The notes: a model not told the origin generated them from the letters alone. A stretch of 64,000 nt of DNA from Yersinia frederiksenii ATCC 33641 (GCF_000754805.1 NZ_KN150731.1:1649459-1713458), one strand, 5' to 3'. Positions 7,654 through 15,629 are shown, counted from the stretch's first letter. A program made the numbers and translations.

Positions 7654-8247
7654 ATGGCACAACTTTCATTTATCAAATCTGGCAATGAGACACTGACACC
7701 GGCCACACCCGATGTTAGGGATTTTCTGCATTATAAAGTCAAGTTGGGGGCTATTCTCACCGCTGATTTTAAGCAGGTTCGCAATCCAAAGTTTCACCGT
7801 AAATACTTCTCTTTATTGAATCTGGGTTTTGATTACTGGATACCCTCCGGTGGCACCATATCGCCTGAAGAAAAGAAACTGGTGCGCGGCTATGTAAACT
7901 ATTTGGCAGAATATGCCGGGCATAGCGATACGCTGGAAGAATTAGCCCGTCAGTACCTCGATACCCTGGCAGAACAGCGGGCCGACCGTGTAACCCTGCT
8001 TAAATCCTTTGATGCTTTTCGCCGCTGGACAACCATTCAAGCTGGTTATTACGCCATTATTCAAATGCCGGATGGCTCGCAATTTAAAGAGCCTAAATCG
8101 ATCTCTTTTGCCTCGATGGACGATACCGAATTTGCCGAACTCTACAAAGCCACTCTTGATGTGCTTTGGCAATTTATCCTGAACAAAACCTTTAGTACGC
8201 CAGCTGCTGCCGAGAATGCCGCCAGCCAGCTATTAAGTTATGCGTAG
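7654..8247 (+). CDS. DUF1367 family prophage protein
   Basis: A 197-residue protein starting after GGGGGCAAG. It has the DUF1367 pattern: an N-terminal LSFIKSGNETLTPATPD, NPKFHRKYFSLLNLGFDYW at about 47-65, and a conserved SISFASMDDTEFAELYKATLDV near the C-terminus. The family is common in the nin-like region of lambdoid phages; its function is not established. Confidence 0.75.
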   Translation: MAQLSFIKSGNETLTPATPDVRDFLHYKVKLGAILTADFKQVRNPKFHRKYFSLLNLGFDYWIPSGGTISPEEKKLVRGYVNYLAEYAGHSDTLEELARQYLDTLAEQRADRVTLLKSFDAFRRWTTIQAGYYAIIQMPDGSQFKEPKSISFASMDDTEFAELYKATLDVLWQFILNKTFSTPAAAENAASQLLSYA

Positions 8248-8255
8248 GGGGATTT

Positions 8256-8540
8256 GTGGCTAATTTACGCAAAGAGGCAAGGGGCCGTGAGTGTCAAATA
8301 AGAATCCCCGGCATATGCAATGGCAATTCCGAAACTGTGGTTCTGGCTCATTACCGATTGGCGGGTACCTGTGGCACCGCCATTAAACCACCTGATGAGC
8401 AGGGGGCTTGGGGATGCGGTGCATGTCACGACGAGTGTGACCGGCGCACCCGTTTAATTGATAGTGACACCGCTCGCCTGTATCACGCCGAGGGCGTTAT
8501 GCGCACACAGTATATTTTACTAAAGGAAGGGAAGTTATGA
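8256..8540 (+). CDS. YbcO/DUF1364 family putative nuclease
   Basis: A 94-residue protein with a GTG start and GGGGG upstream. ANLRKEARGRECQIRIPGIC, LAHYRLAG, then GCGACHDECDRR and RTQYILLKEGKL are the DUF1364 (YbcO) signature. The Cys/His pattern (C14, C21, C54, C57, H58) suggests an HNH-like metal site. Members sit just before antiterminator Q in lambdoid phages, as here. It overlaps the next gene by 4 bases. Confidence 0.75.
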   Translation: MANLRKEARGRECQIRIPGICNGNSETVVLAHYRLAGTCGTAIKPPDEQGAWGCGACHDECDRRTRLIDSDTARLYHAEGVMRTQYILLKEGKL

Positions 8541-8935
8541 GAGCCGCACCGCAAAGCCTGCCGTCAGAGCAGGAAAAGCCAATGCTGGATATTCAATATC
8601 TATTGGAGCTTTGGGGAGCATGGGCCGCCAATGATAATAGCCAGGTAGATTGGCAACCTATTGCCGCAGGCTTTAAGGGGCTGCTCCCCTATACCAATAA
8701 ATCACGGCCACAGTGCTGTGATGATGACGGCATTATGATTGATGGTTGTGTGGCTCGATTGAAAAAGTATAAACCGGAAGAGTATGAACTAGTGATTTTG
8801 CACTATGTATACGGTGTTTCGCTGCGAATGATAGCTAAAAGGCGTAAGTGCTCTGATGGGACAATTAGAAAAGAAATGCAGACGGCTCAGGGGTTTATAT
8901 TTGGGGTGTTATGTATGTTGGATGCTCAGTTGTAA
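8537..8935 (+). CDS. Late antitermination protein Q
   Basis: A 132-residue protein of the phage_antitermQ type: LLELWGAWAANDNSQVDWQP, then GLLPYTNKSRPQCCDDDG, EYELVILHYVYGVSLRMIAK and a C-terminal helix-turn-helix (RKCSDGTIRKEMQTAQGF). Q proteins act on RNA polymerase paused at the late promoter so that it reads through the downstream terminator, here probably the one at 10090-10112, and expresses lysis and structural genes. Confidence 0.8.
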   Translation: MRAAPQSLPSEQEKPMLDIQYLLELWGAWAANDNSQVDWQPIAAGFKGLLPYTNKSRPQCCDDDGIMIDGCVARLKKYKPEEYELVILHYVYGVSLRMIAKRRKCSDGTIRKEMQTAQGFIFGVLCMLDAQL

Positions 8936-9351
8936 CCGGTATAAATGTTAAGGATATTAACCTCATATGGAGGGGAGCGGGCCAGCTTACACAACACTTT
9001 TAGCAGTTGTGTGAATAGGACAAGACCTTCAGGCTGAACAGTTGCGGATTGTTTGCCTAAATTTAGTGATTTTGAATCCACTAATTGATGAACATTGCCA
9101 ATAAAAGACGTTGTTTTGATTCGCTGCTGGTTTCCCATGAGTCTAAATACTGAGGAAATTATGACCTCATTAATAGACTCATCTGAAATTGCAATGTCGT
9201 CATAAAACTGAATATGAGAGCGCAATTCCTTTTGGGATACAGAGACATCGTGTAAACCTTCGGCAGCCCATTCAATAACTCGATGAATTTTATCGAGATT
9301 GATGCGCTCCCTGATTCCGTCTCTTTTAGTTACCAGTAGTGAATTGTTCAT
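8926..9351 (-). CDS. Stand-alone NrdA-type ATP-cone protein
   Basis: A 141-residue leftward gene. Residues 1-53 (LLVTKRDGIRERINLDKIHR, then WAAEGLHDVSVSQKELRSHI) match the N-terminal ATP-cone of class Ia ribonucleotide reductase NrdA closely. Similarity fades after about residue 73, and the remainder (FIGNVHQLVDSKSLNLGKQS onward) has no NrdA counterpart. The catalytic barrel is absent. In NrdA the ATP-cone binds ATP/dATP as an activity switch. A free cone could sense dATP or bind host reductase, or it may be a recombinational fragment. It is opposite to the phage genes and overlaps the end of Q by 10 bases, so it is a cargo gene. Confidence 0.65.
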   Translation of the reverse strand: MNNSLLVTKRDGIRERINLDKIHRVIEWAAEGLHDVSVSQKELRSHIQFYDDIAISDESINEVIISSVFRLMGNQQRIKTTSFIGNVHQLVDSKSLNLGKQSATVQPEGLVLFTQLLKVLCKLARSPPYEVNILNIYTGYN

Positions 9352-9378
9352 AGGTTCCTGGCCTAAAATACTACCCTA

Positions 9379-9440
9379 ACTCATTTAGCGGCTGCTTCAG
9401 CGAAATGAGTCTAATTGGGAGGATGTGGCGCTTCCTCCAA
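9379..9440. other. Two adjacent hairpins upstream of the ATP-cone gene
   Basis: Hairpin 1 has arms ACTCATTT (9379-9386) and AAATGAGT (9403-9410). Hairpin 2 spans 9415-9440 with arms around GGAGGA and TCCTCC. They lie 28-90 bases ahead of the leftward ATP-cone gene and could be in its untranslated leader. Role unknown. The rest of 9352-9598 shows nothing else clear. Confidence 0.4.
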
Positions 9441-9598
9441 TGTCACAGCGATTAATGAGAGGTTAAGTCGTGTTTTTTCTTAGTAGTTGATTTCATTTTT
9501 TACTCCCAAGTTAAAAATATATAATAATATCAGTGCGTTATATTTTTATTTTTCCCGTTAAATACCTCCTTACATGCAGGTTGATGATGGATGCCGTA

Positions 9599-9793
9599 TC
9601 ACCACCAACTATGTCCAGTAATGAGTCGATACAAACGCAGGAGCCAGTATGTAAATCTAAAAAAATCGCCAGCTTTCTTGAAGAAGTGCGACTCTTGTTT
9701 ATCTACTGTGTCCTTAGCTATTTTCTTGTCATTATTTGGACGTCTTGCACGTTTTCCTTTGAGTGAGCCAGAATTTTTTAGCGGCTTTTTCAT
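9599..9793 (-). CDS. Small basic protein with a C-terminal hydrophobic segment, 64 aa
   Basis: The ATG at 9791-9793 follows AAAGGAT. The product is MKKPLKNSGSLKGKRARRPN onward: a lysine/arginine-rich N-terminus and a C-terminal aromatic stretch (FFRFTYWLLRLYRLI) that could associate with membrane. Rightward frames across the same bases lack good starts. Function unknown. Confidence 0.4.
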   Translation of the reverse strand: MKKPLKNSGSLKGKRARRPNNDKKIAKDTVDKQESHFFKKAGDFFRFTYWLLRLYRLITGHSWW

Positions 9794-10089
9794 ATCCTTT
9801 ATCCTTTTTCCTGAATGGGATATGAAGGAAGCCACATTAACCGTCTGTTGCTGCGGGTAGGCCAGCTTTACTTATATGGAGGTAAAACATCCGAATATCA
9901 AGGATATTTTTCATAATAAAATCACAAAGATAGGTGGTTATTTTTTGTTCGGTCAGATGTAGTGTGGTGTTAGTAAAACATAAGTCAATTTTATTGGTTT
10001 AATAGTGAATAAATTATTAACGCGTACGCAAAAATGTTTGTATTCTGATAAGAGTGGTTACTTAGTCACGCAACTTACACAATTCAAAA
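9794..10089. other. Non-coding late control region
   Basis: No convincing gene. The stretch is A+T-rich and lies between Q and the lysis cassette, where lambdoid phages keep the late promoter and the Q-utilisation site. I cannot assign those elements precisely. Confidence 0.4.
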
Positions 10090-10112
10090 AACCTCGCTTT
10101 TTGCGGGGTTTT
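10090..10112 (+). terminator. Late terminator, probable Q target
   Basis: AACCTCGC and GCGGGGTT arms with a TTTT loop, followed by TTTTG. It stands about 100 bases before the holin, at the position of tR' in lambdoid phages, where Q antiterminates. Confidence 0.65.
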
Positions 10113-10214
10113 GTCGTTTTTGCGCTCAAATAATCTGCGATAAGCATATTTATCATGTGATTGTGGCGTATTTTCTTTTCGCTTCATACCCAACCCATCA
10201 GGGAGGGGGAGACT

Positions 10215-10430
10215 ATGAAAATGAGCAATATAACAACAGCGGTCTCCTATACCGTGTCGGGTGGTAGTTTCATTTTTTGGGTTAAAGAGCTGATAGCTGG
10301 ATTCACACCTGATGAGTGGACGGTTATTGGCGTACTTGGCTCTTTATTTTTTATGGCCCTGACATTTTTGCTTAATGCAGGCGTGAAAATTTGGGACCGG
10401 CGCCACGGCTATAAGCCGGACGGTGAATAA
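10215..10430 (+). CDS. Holin (pinholin type)
   Basis: A 71-residue protein. The ATG at 10215 is preceded by GGGAGGGGGAG. It has two hydrophobic segments, residues 10-25 (weak) and 37-55 (VIGVLGSLFFMALTFLLNAG), then a charged tail KIWDRRHGYKPDGE. This is the class II/P21-S layout. Paired with a SAR endolysin it would depolarise the membrane rather than release a large enzyme. Its TAA overlaps the endolysin ATG by one base. Confidence 0.75.
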   Translation: MKMSNITTAVSYTVSGGSFIFWVKELIAGFTPDEWTVIGVLGSLFFMALTFLLNAGVKIWDRRHGYKPDGE

Positions 10431-10960
10431 TGGCGTCGATAAAAACCAAACTCAGCGCTGCGGTTCTTGGTCTGGTTATTGCGGGCGCACCCGCCTCAAT
10501 TATTCTCAGTCAGTTTCTAGATGAAAAAGAGGGTAACCGGCTGGTAGCCTATCCCGATGGGAAGAATATCTGGACTATTTGCCGTGGTACCACGCGAGTT
10601 GATGGCAAACCGGTAGTGAAAGGGATGAAGTTAACTGCGGAGAAATGCGCTGTGGTGAATAAGTTAGAGGCAGATAAAGCCATTAGTTGGGTAAAGCAGA
10701 ATGTCCATGTCCCGCTGACTGAGCCACAAATTGCCGGTATTGCTTCGTTTTGCCCCTACAACATCGGCCCTAGTAAATGCTTCACCTCCACCTTTTACCG
10801 AAAACTCAATGCTGGCGATCGCAAAGGTGCATGCACTGAAATTAAACGTTGGATTTATGACGGCGGTAAGGATTGCAATATCCGCTCCAATAACTGTTAC
10901 GGACAGATAGAACGACGCACACAAGAAAGCGAACTGACGTGCTGGGGGCTGGATGAATAA
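10430..10960 (+). CDS. SAR endolysin, lysozyme (GH24-type)
   Basis: A 176-residue enzyme cutting the peptidoglycan glycan strand. Residues 8-30 form a weakly hydrophobic, Ala/Gly-rich signal-arrest-release segment without a cleavage site. The catalytic Glu is in DEKEGNRLVAYPDGKNIWTI (about 31-50), followed by CRGTTRVDGKPV. Several further cysteines may control disulfide-dependent activation. The order holin-endolysin-Rz-Rz1 matches the P21/P1 strategy. Confidence 0.85.
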   Translation: MASIKTKLSAAVLGLVIAGAPASIILSQFLDEKEGNRLVAYPDGKNIWTICRGTTRVDGKPVVKGMKLTAEKCAVVNKLEADKAISWVKQNVHVPLTEPQIAGIASFCPYNIGPSKCFTSTFYRKLNAGDRKGACTEIKRWIYDGGKDCNIRSNNCYGQIERRTQESELTCWGLDE

Positions 10961-11285
10961 GGCCATTGGAATAGTCATTGCTGTGCTGGTGGTCGTTGTG
11001 TCAGCTCTACTTTTTAACAGTTATCGCCTCTCAAATAAGGTTGAAAAAACGGAAGTGGAGCTGCGGGCCGAGCAAAACACAAACACGGTTCTGGGAAACA
11101 TCATTGATGCATACCAGGTGAATGAAGCTGCTAACCGAGCAGCCACAACTCGCCAGCTAGATAACGAAAGGAAACTACGCAATGAAAGTGAAGGTCAACT
11201 TAAGCGGTTTCTGGCGGCGTCGTCAGATGATAATTGTGCCATTCAGCATATGCCTGATGCTAGCATTAACATCTTGCGCGAGTAA
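10953..11285 (+). CDS. Rz: Rz-like inner-membrane spanin
   Basis: A 110-residue protein with an N-terminal membrane segment (IGIVIAVLVVVVSALLF) and a periplasmic coiled-coil rich in Glu/Arg/Asn. It is shorter than lambda Rz (153 residues). Together with Rz1 it spans the periplasm and disrupts the outer membrane at the end of lysis. It overlaps the endolysin by 8 bases and contains the start of Rz1 in another frame. Confidence 0.75.
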   Translation: MNKAIGIVIAVLVVVVSALLFNSYRLSNKVEKTEVELRAEQNTNTVLGNIIDAYQVNEAANRAATTRQLDNERKLRNESEGQLKRFLAASSDDNCAIQHMPDASINILRE

Positions 11286-11490
11286 TTCGGTACCGCGGCC
11301 GGCCGTTACCTGTCCTGCATTGCTACCGCCAGAATCATCATTAATTGAATGTGAAGTGCCGGAGTTCGTCGGTACCACTTGGCGCGATAGTGGGCTGTAT
11401 GCACTGGCTTTGAAACGTGAGCTGCGTATCTGTAAGGGGCGGCTGGATGAGGTTATTGGCTGGCGACAGAGTGTCGAGAGAAAAAAGTAA
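11227..11490 (+). CDS. Rz1: Rz1-like outer-membrane spanin lipoprotein
   Basis: An 87-residue lipoprotein. The ATG at 11227 gives MIIVPFSICLMLALTSC, a signal peptide ending in the lipobox LTSC. The mature protein contains the proline-bearing CPALLPPESSLIECEVPEF. It begins inside the Rz gene in a different frame and runs beyond it, the usual spanin architecture. Confidence 0.75.
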   Translation: MIIVPFSICLMLALTSCASNSVPRPAVTCPALLPPESSLIECEVPEFVGTTWRDSGLYALALKRELRICKGRLDEVIGWRQSVERKK

Positions 11491-11654
11491 AAAATGACGG
11501 TTAAATACCAATTCGGGTAATTATCATATTTGTATTGCATTAGTCTTTCTTTGAATTAAAAATTGAACCAAGTGGCTACGAATACTAATAAAAATGAGAG
11601 AAATGAAATTAGCTTCCGGATGTTCGGTCTGGTTTAAACGTTATTCGCAATGGT

Positions 11655-12275
11655 TTAATGAGAAGCTGGATAGATTTCAATAATCTGAATATCTTCCAGC
11701 ATCGCTGGGTTAGCTGTGACTTCATACTCACCTAGATAGATACTATGCCAGTGAATCCCAGCTAGAATCGCACTTGCTGGTGCGTTAGCTTGTAACAGTA
11801 GCCCTCTAGCCTGACAAGCGTTTAGACCGCAACCAAACTTTTTGGCTACATCCTTGCTAGTCGTCCAGCAAAAGCCAATCATACCGTCATTGAATCGGGT
11901 TTCGTTCTCTCCTCGATATACAGTGATTGCTTCACCGTTGTATTTAGGTAGCATGACAGAAATTAGTTCTAACAGTTTTTCATCATTGCCAATCTTATTT
12001 CTAATAAAATGACCTCGTTCTATCCACATCAAGTGAAAGGCTTCCTGCAATTCAAGTGAAATGCTGTCTTGCGCTTTTACAAATTTGATGAACTGAATCC
12101 AGTTTCCTTGATCATGGATTTCTTCTAAGAAAATTTTTTCTTCTGAAGGTTTTGTTCTTTCTCGTAAGTAACCAGACAAATTTTCCACTGTAGTTATTCT
12201 CATTAGAAGTGCTATGGCTCTCATCGACAAACAAGAAATATTCTGTCGCGAATACCTAACCGATTGGATACACAT
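11655..12275 (-). CDS. ADP-ribosyltransferase-like cargo protein
   Basis: A 206-residue leftward gene outside the phage operons. Its C-terminal half carries the three elements of an R-S-E class ADP-ribosyltransferase: VYRG (R121), WTTS (137-140) followed by AKKFG, and LGEYEV with the E-x-E motif at 183-185. Residues 1-100 are helical and unrecognised. If the reading is right it is an NAD-dependent toxin or defence effector. It lies 25 bases after the PD-(D/E)XK-like gene and is probably co-expressed. The start is uncertain (Met18 or Met25 are options). The function is inference from motif spacing. Confidence 0.5.
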   Translation of the reverse strand: MCIQSVRYSRQNISCLSMRAIALLMRITTVENLSGYLRERTKPSEEKIFLEEIHDQGNWIQFIKFVKAQDSISLELQEAFHLMWIERGHFIRNKIGNDEKLLELISVMLPKYNGEAITVYRGENETRFNDGMIGFCWTTSKDVAKKFGCGLNACQARGLLLQANAPASAILAGIHWHSIYLGEYEVTANPAMLEDIQIIEIYPASH

Positions 12276-12300
12276 AATCGGATAACCGGCTGTCCTAAAA

Positions 12301-12876
12301 CTAGTATTTTCTCAAATCATATACATTAAATGTATATGCCGACATCAGGTCACCATAAGTTTCAATGCATACACTTTTTTTCTCAAAACTCTTTGGAAAT
12401 GAATGTTCTTGTTCTAGGGCATCAACATAAAAGTTAACATCGGCAGCATTTCTTTCTAAGTACTTAACAGAACCGAATATAGGGGGACGGATCATGGTTC
12501 TTTGTTGGATGATATGAATGAAATGCGTAGTTGGAGATACTATCTTTCTTGAAATATCGAAAATGATGTCTTTTTGCACTTGTTCAATTAACAAATCTTT
12601 TGGGTAATGATGCTTTAGCTCTATAGTTGCTACATTATTGCCGTGATGTCCGCAAGTCATCATTGAATGATCATAAAGTGATAAGTCCACAGCACCAAAA
12701 CCAAGTTTAGGATACTCGCTAATTGCAGTTAATTGACTGATTTCATTGAGTATAATAACTAGCTCATCACGTATTTGTGTTTCATGCTTACGGTTATAAA
12801 AAAAACGATTGAGGTCATTTAATTTTTGATACATCCTCTCATGGCTAATCGCAGTCATTAGTAAATCGTGAATCAT
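12301..12876 (-). CDS. PD-(D/E)XK-fold-like cargo protein, 191 aa
   Basis: The middle of the protein reads GAVDLSLYDH (D64) and then VATIELKHHYP (E86-L-K88), the D...E-x-K arrangement of PD-(D/E)XK nuclease folds. It begins with a helical N-terminus and ends with an unrecognised domain. It could be a nuclease or a nuclease-fold antitoxin/sensor for the ADP-ribosyltransferase-like gene downstream. The locus has its own A+T-rich upstream region (12877-13074), shared divergently with the next gene. Confidence 0.45.
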   Translation of the reverse strand: MIHDLLMTAISHERMYQKLNDLNRFFYNRKHETQIRDELVIILNEISQLTAISEYPKLGFGAVDLSLYDHSMMTCGHHGNNVATIELKHHYPKDLLIEQVQKDIIFDISRKIVSPTTHFIHIIQQRTMIRPPIFGSVKYLERNAADVNFYVDALEQEHSFPKSFEKKSVCIETYGDLMSAYTFNVYDLRKY

Positions 12877-13074
12877 CCCATTACCTAAATTATTAAAGCA
12901 GTAAACAAGGATTATACATGACTAACTATGATTGAGAGCCTTTTTAGGTATACCAAGCAAGTTTGATTTTCATCTGAAAAACTTAACATATTATTAGCTG
13001 GGACTAGAGAGTACGAGATGTATGTGGCTATAATAGCTTTCATCTAAAACTCAATTATTTGATAACGGTGCACG

Positions 13075-13797
13075 GTGAATAAATTTTTCCCAATGCTTTC
13101 GCGGATATTTAAGAATAATGATCATAGAGAAATGTTCCTCGATGGCAAACTTTATATGAATCCGCTCGGATTTTTTAGAAAATTTGAGGAAAATGAGCAA
13201 TACAACATTGCTGATAGACACGAGGGAGCCTATAGGATAATCGATCCTTATGATGTGACAATCTCATCAAATGGTAATGTTATTGACCCTAAGAATATTA
13301 TTGGCCGTATTGTGTTTAACCATAAATGGACCGATTGTATCAATGTATTTTGTATGACGTTGATACCACCAATTCGAATTAGAATGAATAATTCCTCCTC
13401 AGATATGAACATTGTTGAAACTAAGTGTTACTACGGTGTCTTGGAGGGATCAGAATCACTAGGTTCTAGCGCCGTTATTATCAATGATGTGCATGAATTC
13501 GTTACGAGAATAAAAAAAAAGTTAGATCTGATGATTTCGTCTGAAACTATCAATGAATATAGGGCCGCGCCAATAGAGTATTATTCTGAGAATGGCGAAT
13601 CTATAAGACTTGATACGTTTGACTTCAGATCTGTTTTTCTTAAAAACAGCAAATATTCTCATCAACAGGAATATAGGATCGCCATTGATAGACTAATGAC
13701 TGATGAGGAAATATACGTGCTTGAGATAGGAGACCTTCGGGATATATCTTGGACTCTGGATTCTTCAGATCGAAGACAGTTTGAGAAAGTTTTCTAA
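13075..13797 (+). CDS. Orphan cargo protein, 240 aa
   Basis: GTG start at 13075. The N-terminal pattern REMFLDGKLYMNPLGFFRKF, then an acidic E-E-N and R-H-E-G, recalls a family of prophage-island proteins of about 240 residues with no assigned role. The DNA is clearly A+T-richer than the phage genes around it, suggesting separate acquisition. It is divergent from the PD-(D/E)XK / ADP-ribosyltransferase-like pair and may belong to the same system. Function unknown. Confidence 0.5.
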   Translation: MNKFFPMLSRIFKNNDHREMFLDGKLYMNPLGFFRKFEENEQYNIADRHEGAYRIIDPYDVTISSNGNVIDPKNIIGRIVFNHKWTDCINVFCMTLIPPIRIRMNNSSSDMNIVETKCYYGVLEGSESLGSSAVIINDVHEFVTRIKKKLDLMISSETINEYRAAPIEYYSENGESIRLDTFDFRSVFLKNSKYSHQQEYRIAIDRLMTDEEIYVLEIGDLRDISWTLDSSDRRQFEKVF

Positions 13798-14080
13798 ATA
13801 ATAGGTTGGTTAGGTCAAATTTTCATGAAATTAATATGATTAACAACCAGTTAATAAAAAATCACTTATCGACGAAGTCGGATCAAACACTACTCTAAAG
13901 ATTGATTCAAGGTGATAAAGCTAATTTTGAACGTAATTTACAAACGTTGAAGCCAACATCGCTTTTCGTAGTAAGCATTCGATAGTGAACATGGAAATCG
14001 AATAGCAATGGCATTACAGATGGTACTCATTGAGCATCATCGATAATGCGCAAACAAAGCCATCAGTAACACCTTCCGCT
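13798..14080. other. Intergenic stretch without recognised features
   Basis: A+T-rich, with stops in all frames at short intervals. I see no gene, repeat or tRNA here. Confidence 0.5.
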
Positions 14081-14112
14081 CACCCTGAGCATGGTTGCTG
14101 GTGGTTTTTTTA
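14081..14112 (+). terminator. Rho-independent terminator before the packaging operon
   Basis: CACC...GGTG flank an inner AGCA-TGGT-TGCT hairpin, followed by TTTTTTT. It would separate the cargo genes from the DNA-modification and packaging operon unless antiterminated. Confidence 0.55.
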
Positions 14113-14121
14113 TTTAGGAAG

Positions 14122-14169
14122 GTGGGCGACCGCGAGTAGTTGGAGCTACTAACGGTCATTCATACCCAC
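14122..14169 (+). ncRNA. Nested three-stem RNA element in the packaging-operon leader
   Basis: Three nested complementary pairs occur in 48 bases: GTGGG 14122-14126 with CCCAC 14165-14169, GACCG 14128-14132 with CGGTC 14153-14157, and AGTAG 14135-14139 with CTACT 14146-14150. It sits between a terminator and the ParB-like gene. No family is recognised; a cis-acting RNA or packaging-related site are both possible. Confidence 0.4.
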
Positions 14170-14242
14170 AGGATCGGTCATGAGTACGAACCAAGGCCCA
14201 CTTGCTCTCGAGAGCAGGGTCATAATAGTTGGAACTTGCAAA

Positions 14243-14752
14243 ATGACCATAGAGAAAAATCAGAAAAGATTGGAGATAGTCTACAAGCCTCTCAATTCGT
14301 TGATTGTTTATGTAAAAAACGCGAGAACGCACTCAACAGATCAGGTAAATGCGATTACTGCGAGTATTAAACAATACGGTTGGACTAATCCGGTATTGAT
14401 TGATGAGAAGGGGGAGGTGATTGCTGGCCATGGACGTTTATTGGCTGCAGAACAATTAAATGCGAAAGAAGTACCAACTATCACTTTGGTTGGATTAACT
14501 GAAACAGAGAAAAAAGCCTATCGTCTTGCTGACAATAAATTGCCGCTTAATGCCGGATGGGATCAGGAACTATTAACACTAGAGCTAGGTGATTTATTGG
14601 CAGACAATTTTGATCTTTCTCTCACTGGATTTTCATCAGAAGAGATAGATCAAATGTTGAATGTCGATTTTTTGCCTGGTAACGAAAATGATCAGGGAAA
14701 GCTCGACCATCTAGATACCAAGCTTTGCCCACATTGTGGGGGTGTTCTATGA
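14243..14752 (+). CDS. ParB-N/sulfiredoxin-like protein, modification-associated
   Basis: A 169-residue protein (the alternative start at 14180 adds 21 residues). Residues 10-95 form a ParB-like domain: LNSLIVYVKNARTHS, IKQYGWTNPVLID and GEVIAGHGRLLAAEQL. Its C-terminus (ELLTLELGDLLADNFDLSLT) matches the tail of phage ParB-like proteins that precede DNA methylases or packaging genes. The GEVIAGHGR motif is the nucleotide-binding box of the ParB-N superfamily. Its stop overlaps the Mom-like start (ATGA), so the two are translationally coupled. Confidence 0.7.
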   Translation: MTIEKNQKRLEIVYKPLNSLIVYVKNARTHSTDQVNAITASIKQYGWTNPVLIDEKGEVIAGHGRLLAAEQLNAKEVPTITLVGLTETEKKAYRLADNKLPLNAGWDQELLTLELGDLLADNFDLSLTGFSSEEIDQMLNVDFLPGNENDQGKLDHLDTKLCPHCGGVL

Positions 14753-15363
14753 CATCACTCACAGTGGATTGGGCCACTCATCAGGCAGCCAGCTTTGCAT
14801 GCCTTAACTGGCATTATGCTAAAGCGGTACCAGTGGGAAAATTGGTAAAAGTGGGAGCATGGGAGGATGGGAGATTTATTGGTGCCGTTATTTTTAGCCG
14901 CGGTGCCAATAACCATATCGGGCAGCCTTACAGCTTGCAGCAGGATCAAGTGTGTGAACTGACCCGCGTAGCATTACGGCAACACATATCGCCAGTTAGT
15001 CAGATATTGGCAAAAGCGATTAAATTTCTCGCTGATGTTTGTCCCGGTCTGCGGCTAATCGTTTCCTATGCAGATAAAGACCAAAATCATCATGGCGGAA
15101 TTTATCAGGCTACCAACTGGATATATGAAGGACTATTTGGTGTAGGCACCTTAGGTGCTTTCATTATCAACGGTAAGAAAACCCACCCGCGCAGTGTTGC
15201 TGCTAAAGGGGTAAAGCAAAGCCTTGAATCTGTCAGACAGCATTTAGACCCCAATGCTCAAGAGTTCAAAACATCAGGCAAGCATAAATATCTGATGCCT
15301 CTCGACAAGCAAATGAAAAAAATCCTGCTTTCACGTCATAAACCCTATCCCAAGAGGGCATGA
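14749..15363 (+). CDS. mom: Mom-like DNA-modification acyltransferase
   Basis: A 204-residue GNAT-fold protein. CLNWHYAKAVPVGKLVKVGA, FIGAVIFSRGAN, ELTRVALRQHISPVSQIL and LIVSYADKDQNHHGGIYQAT follow the Mu Mom family. Mom converts adenine in phage DNA to an N6-carbamoylmethyl form, protecting it from many host restriction enzymes. Here the gene starts at ATG 14749, overlapping the ParB-like stop, and is followed with a 4-base overlap by a small helix-turn-helix gene. I infer a modification module expressed with late genes. Confidence 0.75.
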   Translation: MTSLTVDWATHQAASFACLNWHYAKAVPVGKLVKVGAWEDGRFIGAVIFSRGANNHIGQPYSLQQDQVCELTRVALRQHISPVSQILAKAIKFLADVCPGLRLIVSYADKDQNHHGGIYQATNWIYEGLFGVGTLGAFIINGKKTHPRSVAAKGVKQSLESVRQHLDPNAQEFKTSGKHKYLMPLDKQMKKILLSRHKPYPKRA

Positions 15364-15626
15364 CGATGGATAAGCCGACGCTCGATAAAGTCGAGGCATT
15401 GGCAGGGCGTGGATTAACGGAACAGCAGATAGCCGACACATTGGAAATCGACATTGATATTTTAAGGAAAGATAAATCAGCAATCTCGCTTTACCGGTTG
15501 ACTGTTCGCCGGGGAAAAGCTAAAGGGATTGCGGATATATCCAATTCTCTCTTTATCAAAGCCAAGAAAGGCGACACGCGAGCCATGATTTTCTTGCTGG
15601 AGCATTTAAAACCAAAATGTGAGTAA
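15360..15626 (+). CDS. Small helix-turn-helix packaging-region protein, 88 aa
   Basis: The pattern LTEQQIADTLEIDIDILRKD is a helix-turn-helix, followed by RRGKAKGIADISNSLFIKAK and MIFLLEHLKP, a family often placed just before terminase small subunits. It may help recognise phage DNA. ATG 15360 overlaps the Mom-like stop; ATG 15366 is an alternative. Confidence 0.6.
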   Translation: MTMDKPTLDKVEALAGRGLTEQQIADTLEIDIDILRKDKSAISLYRLTVRRGKAKGIADISNSLFIKAKKGDTRAMIFLLEHLKPKCE

Positions 15627-15629
15627 AAA

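Noticed and set aside
9533..9860. Two rightward frames opposite the small basic protein
   Set aside because: They lack ribosome sites and plausible composition; the leftward frame with AAAGGAT is preferred.
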